Shown here piece by piece: positions 60,511-64,000 of a DNA stretch of 64,000 nucleotides (within the stretch, counting starts at the first letter, position 1; each line of letters opens with the position of its first letter). Position numbers and translations under genes: made by a program. The stretch comes from Nitrospira defluvii (GTDB lineage Bacteria; Nitrospirota; Nitrospiria; Nitrospirales; Nitrospiraceae). The stretch lies in NCBI GenBank assembly GCA_000196815.1, contig FP929003.1, positions 434,001 to 498,000 of the forward strand, in the 5' to 3' direction. The notes under the pieces were generated by a model. That model did not search any database and was not told where the DNA came from. It saw nothing but the letters and a program-made list of their open reading frames with translations.

Positions 60511-62544
60511 TCAAAATCTCACGGTGACCCAGCCCATCATCCGCCGGCTGATGAGGTCGCCCAGCGGGTATTCCTTGTGTTCGTCATTGAGCGCATTGAA
60601 GACCGAGACCGCCACTTCGGCATCGCGCATGTATCCGGCCGCGGCCTTCTGTTGCCAGAATCGATACCCGGCGCGGAGATTAAACAGGTTGTATGCACCG
60701 ACGTCTGGATTCGGAAGGGTGACGAGACCGGCTTGAGAGAACGTTGTAAATGACTGACCTGGCGGATAGTTGGTCGCTCCATAGTAATGGAAGATGGCCT
60801 CGGCGTTGACGCCGTTGTCCCACTCGCCGCGCAATCCGACGTTGAACTTGTTGTGCGGCCCTGCGCGTTGCACACGGCCGGTGAACGTTTGATGAATTTC
60901 CTGGTAGGAGTAGTTCGCAAAACCGGTGAGCCATTTAGTGGCCAGCACTTCGAAGCCAACCTCGCCGCCATAGATATCCGCCGAGCCGATGTCGTTACTG
61001 AAGACTGCGAGTGTCGCGGATTGGTTGCGAACGCTGATCAGATCCGAGGTGTGATTGTAGAACACGTCGGCGCGAACCCTGAGCCGGTGACGCCAATACC
61101 AGCCTTGGTAGCCCAAGTCGTAAGAAATAATTTGTTCAGGCGAGAGATTCTGCCTTCCGGCAATAGTCGTTGCGACCGGCGGTAGAGGCGGGTTCGTGTT
61201 CACGAATGCATTCGACTGGTTTTCCAGCATGGTGGGTGGCCGATAGGCCACTGAACTAGACAGTCGGAAAATATGATCGCTGGACGGAGCATAGAACAGA
61301 GACACGCGGGGGCTGATGGTGGGGCTGATGAACGTGTCCAAGTCATATCGAACCCCGGCGACGACCGTAAAGGGCTCGGCGACTTTCCATTCATCCTGTA
61401 CGAAGAAGCCGAGTCGGTTTTCTGTGGTGTATTGGGTGATGGCATTGCCCGAAAGCGTGTTAAGGCGGTAGTTCACGCCATATGTCAGGCGATTGCCCGA
61501 AAAGGGTCCAACCGAATGCTGAATCTCGACATTATAGGTGTTCGCCGTAAAAATCGTAGTCGGCGACCCGTTTCCTGAACTGTAACTCAGGAAAGGTGCA
61601 AGGGGAGGCTGGAATGTGTAGGCCGAATTGCTGGTGTATTGATTCCAGAATGCTCTGACGAGGAAGTCCTGGCGTTCGTATTCAACTTTGGCATAGCTCT
61701 GAGCGGACTTGTTGGAAAGAGTGACATCCTGGCTTACAATGGGATTGTTAGCATTGGAGTCCACAAGTCCGCCGGAAATCCTAATCTTGGAGTCCGCTGA
61801 GAGGGCATATTCGGTCAGGACGTTGACGAGATTGTCGCGAAAGGCCAGGGCACTGCTATTGTTCCACGAGGCATTTTGATTGTGCCCGATGGAAAGCCGG
61901 TATCCGAACTTGTCCACCGTTCCCGCTTGGATCGCGGAAGCCATGATGGTTCCATAGCTGCCTCCGCCAAACTGTAACGTCGTGCCCTTCATCTCTTCCG
62001 GCGATTTGGTGATGATATTGATGACGCCGTCAAAGGCGTTGAAGCCCCAGACAGCAGAGGCCGGTCCCTTCAAGACTTCGATCCGTTTGATTTCCGGCAG
62101 GGTGACCGGCAGGAGTTTCCAGTTTATGGTGCCTTGCAGATCGTTATAGATGGAGCGCCCATCCACCATCACCAGTAGCTTGTTAGCGTTGGTTTGGTTG
62201 TCCCCTCGCACGCTGACGTTGAAGTCGGCCCCGCTTGTCTGCATCACTTCCAGGCCGGGGATGCGCCGGAGCAAGGTGGGAATATCGGTTGTGCCGGACA
62301 TGCGAATGTCTTCGTCGGTGATCACATAGACATTGGACGGAGCCTGCGAGATCGGCTGCTCATAGCGGCTCGCGATGCTGACGGTTTCTTCTTCTTTCAG
62401 CAGTTCCAATTCTTCACTGATGGCGGTCGCAGCCGGCTCTGGCCGATCGGGTGCAGCGGATTCGGCCCATGCCTCGCCCGTCATGCTGACCGTCAGCACG
62501 GCCGTCAGCATCGACCGCCTGGCTCGTTTGAATGTTTCATTCAT
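60511..62544 (-). CDS. TonB-dependent outer-membrane receptor, paralogue 1
   Basis: 677 residues. The signal peptide (1-28) is followed by a TonB-box-like ETVSIASR, then the plug domain with QAPSNVYVITDEDIRMSGTTDIPTLLRRIPGLEV, NVSVRGDNQTNANKLLVMVDGRSIYND and EVLKGPASAVWGFNAFDGVINIITK, and a C-terminal 22-strand beta-barrel ending in the aromatic RRMMGWVTVRF. This imports a ligand such as a siderophore, vitamin or carbohydrate across the outer membrane using TonB energy; the ligand is unknown. The next gene, a second receptor in tandem, ends 10 bases upstream of this one. In the sensory cluster it may bring in the molecule sensed downstream. Confidence 0.92.
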   Translation of the reverse strand: MNETFKRARRSMLTAVLTVSMTGEAWAESAAPDRPEPAATAISEELELLKEEETVSIASRYEQPISQAPSNVYVITDEDIRMSGTTDIPTLLRRIPGLEVMQTSGADFNVSVRGDNQTNANKLLVMVDGRSIYNDLQGTINWKLLPVTLPEIKRIEVLKGPASAVWGFNAFDGVINIITKSPEEMKGTTLQFGGGSYGTIMASAIQAGTVDKFGYRLSIGHNQNASWNNSSALAFRDNLVNVLTEYALSADSKIRISGGLVDSNANNPIVSQDVTLSNKSAQSYAKVEYERQDFLVRAFWNQYTSNSAYTFQPPLAPFLSYSSGNGSPTTIFTANTYNVEIQHSVGPFSGNRLTYGVNYRLNTLSGNAITQYTTENRLGFFVQDEWKVAEPFTVVAGVRYDLDTFISPTISPRVSLFYAPSSDHIFRLSSSVAYRPPTMLENQSNAFVNTNPPLPPVATTIAGRQNLSPEQIISYDLGYQGWYWRHRLRVRADVFYNHTSDLISVRNQSATLAVFSNDIGSADIYGGEVGFEVLATKWLTGFANYSYQEIHQTFTGRVQRAGPHNKFNVGLRGEWDNGVNAEAIFHYYGATNYPPGQSFTTFSQAGLVTLPNPDVGAYNLFNLRAGYRFWQQKAAAGYMRDAEVAVSVFNALNDEHKEYPLGDLISRRMMGWVTVRF

Positions 62545-62554
62545 CGTTCCACAT

Positions 62555-64000
62555 TCAGAACCTGAGCGTGACCCAACCCATCACCCGGCTGCCGAGCGTA
62601 TCGCCCAAGGGATGTTCCTTGTGTTTGTCGCTGAGCGCGTTGTAGACCGCCACGGCCACCTCGGCCTTGTCGTGCCAGAATCGGTACCCGCCCCGCAGGT
62701 TCAGCAGGGTATAACTATCGACCGTCGGACTGGTCGGCGCGGGCAGCACCGGCGCGAGCGCGGTGAAAAATTCGATCAACGGATAGGTGGCACTTGCGAC
62801 GTAATGCACCGCGATTTCTGAATTGAAGCCGTTGTCCCAGTCACCGCGGAGGCCCACATTCGCTTTCCAGTCCGGGCCGCCGCGTCGAGAGACGCCGGTG
62901 AAGGTTTGTCCGATTTTCTGGTAGGACACATTCGCAAAGCCGCTGAGCCATCTGGTGGCGAGGAACTCCAGTCCCGCTTCAGTGCCATAGATGTCGGCCT
63001 CACCGCCGTTGACGAGTGTGCGCGCGGTGCCGACGGTTTGGAAGTTGATCAAGTCGGAGAGGTGATTAAAGAAGAGGTCGAGCCTGGTCCGGAGCCGGTG
63101 TTTCATCCACCAGCCCTGGTATCCCGCTTCGTAGGAAATGATTTGCTCAGGATTGAGTTTCTGTGAGCCCAGCAGCGGGATGGGTGCGAATAGTGGTGGA
63201 ACGGTCGGCAGGATTCGAAGGTCAAGATTCGATTCGAATAGCGTCGGGGGGCGATAGGCGACCGAGCCGCTGATACGAAACGTATGCTCCGGCGTCAGGT
63301 TGTAGACGAGGGCGACACGCGGGCTCCAGGTACCGTTGATTCTGGTGTGCAGGTCGTAGCGGACCCCCGCTACGAGGATGAGCGAGGGACGTATCTTCCA
63401 CTCGTCCTGGAGATGGACCCCGAAACGATCTTCTCGTCCTAATTCAGAGACGGCACTGCCGTCGACCGTGTTGTAACGATAATTGACGCCATAACTCAAC
63501 CGGTTGGACGAGCCGAATTCGAGGCTGTGTTGTGCCTCTATGTTGTAGGTGTTCGTGGTGAACGACACATTGGGCCCGCCGGTCGCGTTCGTCTGCCGGA
63601 CAAATTGCGAGAGGAGCGGATGGGTGGCGGAGTCGACGGGAATGTCGTTGCCCTGCCACCAGCCGCGCACGGAGAAATTGCGGTACTGGTAATGTACGTC
63701 CGTATATCCTTGATTGAATTGGGAACGAGGAATCTGGACGTTTGAAACGGGGCCGTCGAAACGATTGGTATCGATGAACCCTCCGGCTACGCGCAAGGTG
63801 GCGTCACCGGAGAAGTTGTACTGCGTCTGCACGTTGAATTTGTTCGACCGGAAGGCGAGGGCGTCGCTGTTGCGCCATTGTTGATTCTGGTCATGGCCGA
63901 TGGAGAGACGGTAGTCGAGTTTGCCCGCCGACCCGGCCTGGACGGCGGCACTGGAGATGGTGCCGAGTTCCCCGCCGCCGAACTGCAACGTCGTGCCCTT
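62555..64000 (-). CDS. TonB-dependent outer-membrane receptor, paralogue 2 (5' end cut by window edge)
   Basis: 481 codons visible, with the barrel ending in SRVMGWVTLRF. The frame runs off the right edge (KGTTLQFGGGELGTISSAAVQAGSA), so the signal, TonB box and plug are outside the window; the ATG-like codon at 63988 is internal. The opening KGTTLQFGGG, LSIGHDQNQQWRNSDALAFR, and YRPPTLFES match the paralogue at 60511-62544, so the two arose by tandem duplication and diverged in their loops. Ligand unknown. Confidence 0.9.
   Translation of the reverse strand, partial: KGTTLQFGGGELGTISSAAVQAGSAGKLDYRLSIGHDQNQQWRNSDALAFRSNKFNVQTQYNFSGDATLRVAGGFIDTNRFDGPVSNVQIPRSQFNQGYTDVHYQYRNFSVRGWWQGNDIPVDSATHPLLSQFVRQTNATGGPNVSFTTNTYNIEAQHSLEFGSSNRLSYGVNYRYNTVDGSAVSELGREDRFGVHLQDEWKIRPSLILVAGVRYDLHTRINGTWSPRVALVYNLTPEHTFRISGSVAYRPPTLFESNLDLRILPTVPPLFAPIPLLGSQKLNPEQIISYEAGYQGWWMKHRLRTRLDLFFNHLSDLINFQTVGTARTLVNGGEADIYGTEAGLEFLATRWLSGFANVSYQKIGQTFTGVSRRGGPDWKANVGLRGDWDNGFNSEIAVHYVASATYPLIEFFTALAPVLPAPTSPTVDSYTLLNLRGGYRFWHDKAEVAVAVYNALSDKHKEHPLGDTLGSRVMGWVTLRF

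Noticed and set aside
1-64000. CRISPR array, rRNA or tRNA genes, prophage or complete insertion sequence
   Set aside because: No regularly spaced short repeats, no cloverleaf-like segment in the gaps, and no transposase, integrase or phage structural gene were found in the translations.

Overview
The window is a dense, about 59-60 % GC bacterial chromosome segment with no rRNA, tRNA, CRISPR array, prophage or transposase gene that I can see. The mix of genes suggests a Gram-negative, envelope-rich member of the Nitrospirota, most likely Nitrospira or a close relative. The supporting features are lysine synthesis through LL-diaminopimelate aminotransferase, nickel-pincer cofactor genes, PAS-rich sensory proteins, TonB receptors, LolA and a Wzm/Wzt exporter. 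The taxon is an inference from gene content, not a database match.

Layout. 1-2977: lysA (cut by the left edge), dapA and dapB, with dapL at 14992-16167, covering the DapL route to meso-diaminopimelate and lysine. 3292-5786: small membrane, lipoprotein and metal-binding proteins, a transaldolase and a family 5 uracil-DNA glycosylase. 5882-10953: an SLT-type lytic transglycosylase, a MOFRL glycerate 2-kinase and an 876-residue PEP-utilising enzyme with the domain order of rifampin phosphotransferase rather than PEP synthase. 11050-16167: rmuC, a MazG-like gene, a zinc-ribbon/PilZ protein, then folK-panC and dapL on the minus strand. 16317-21747: an acyltransferase, DUF1499 and lipoprotein genes, a Wzm/Wzt polysaccharide exporter and a small coiled-coil protein. 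22054-31843: a methyltransferase, several unknown proteins, a seven-bladed Asp-box propeller, an AttH/CrtC-like protein, a free-standing Lon substrate-binding domain, an ABC-2 exporter and a SirB1-like protein. 32026-38828: an MBL hydrolase with its MarR partner, a HEAT-repeat protein, a phosphoesterase, truD, and a two-gene arginine-to-proline module that looks like a split form of cyanobacterial ArgZ/AgrE. 39097-49935: gpsA, larB, larC, a Na+/Ca2+ exchanger, pdxA, rsmA, ftsK and lolA. 50150-64000: an Fe(II)/2-oxoglutarate oxygenase, then a minus-strand sensory cluster of two TonB receptors, a receiver protein with seven PAS domains and no kinase, an ABC_sub_bind periplasmic protein without a transporter, a membrane histidine kinase and a receiver-PAS-kinase hybrid.

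Three things stand out. (1) The split arginine dihydrolase and ornithine cyclodeaminase pair at 36787-38828. (2) Two families of short, transposase-less inverted-repeat elements, each with two copies, all placed at or just after the stop codon of a plus-strand gene; in family 1 and in one copy of family 2 the terminal CTAG coincides with that stop codon. (3) A set of promoters whose -10 box lies only 5-10 bases before a start codon with no ribosome binding site (marR, HEAT protein, Lon-domain gene, a 21-codon leader before gpsA, ftsK), which suggests leaderless mRNAs. The tandem receptor and sensor cluster at the right end is a fourth candidate system whose ligand cannot be read from the sequence.
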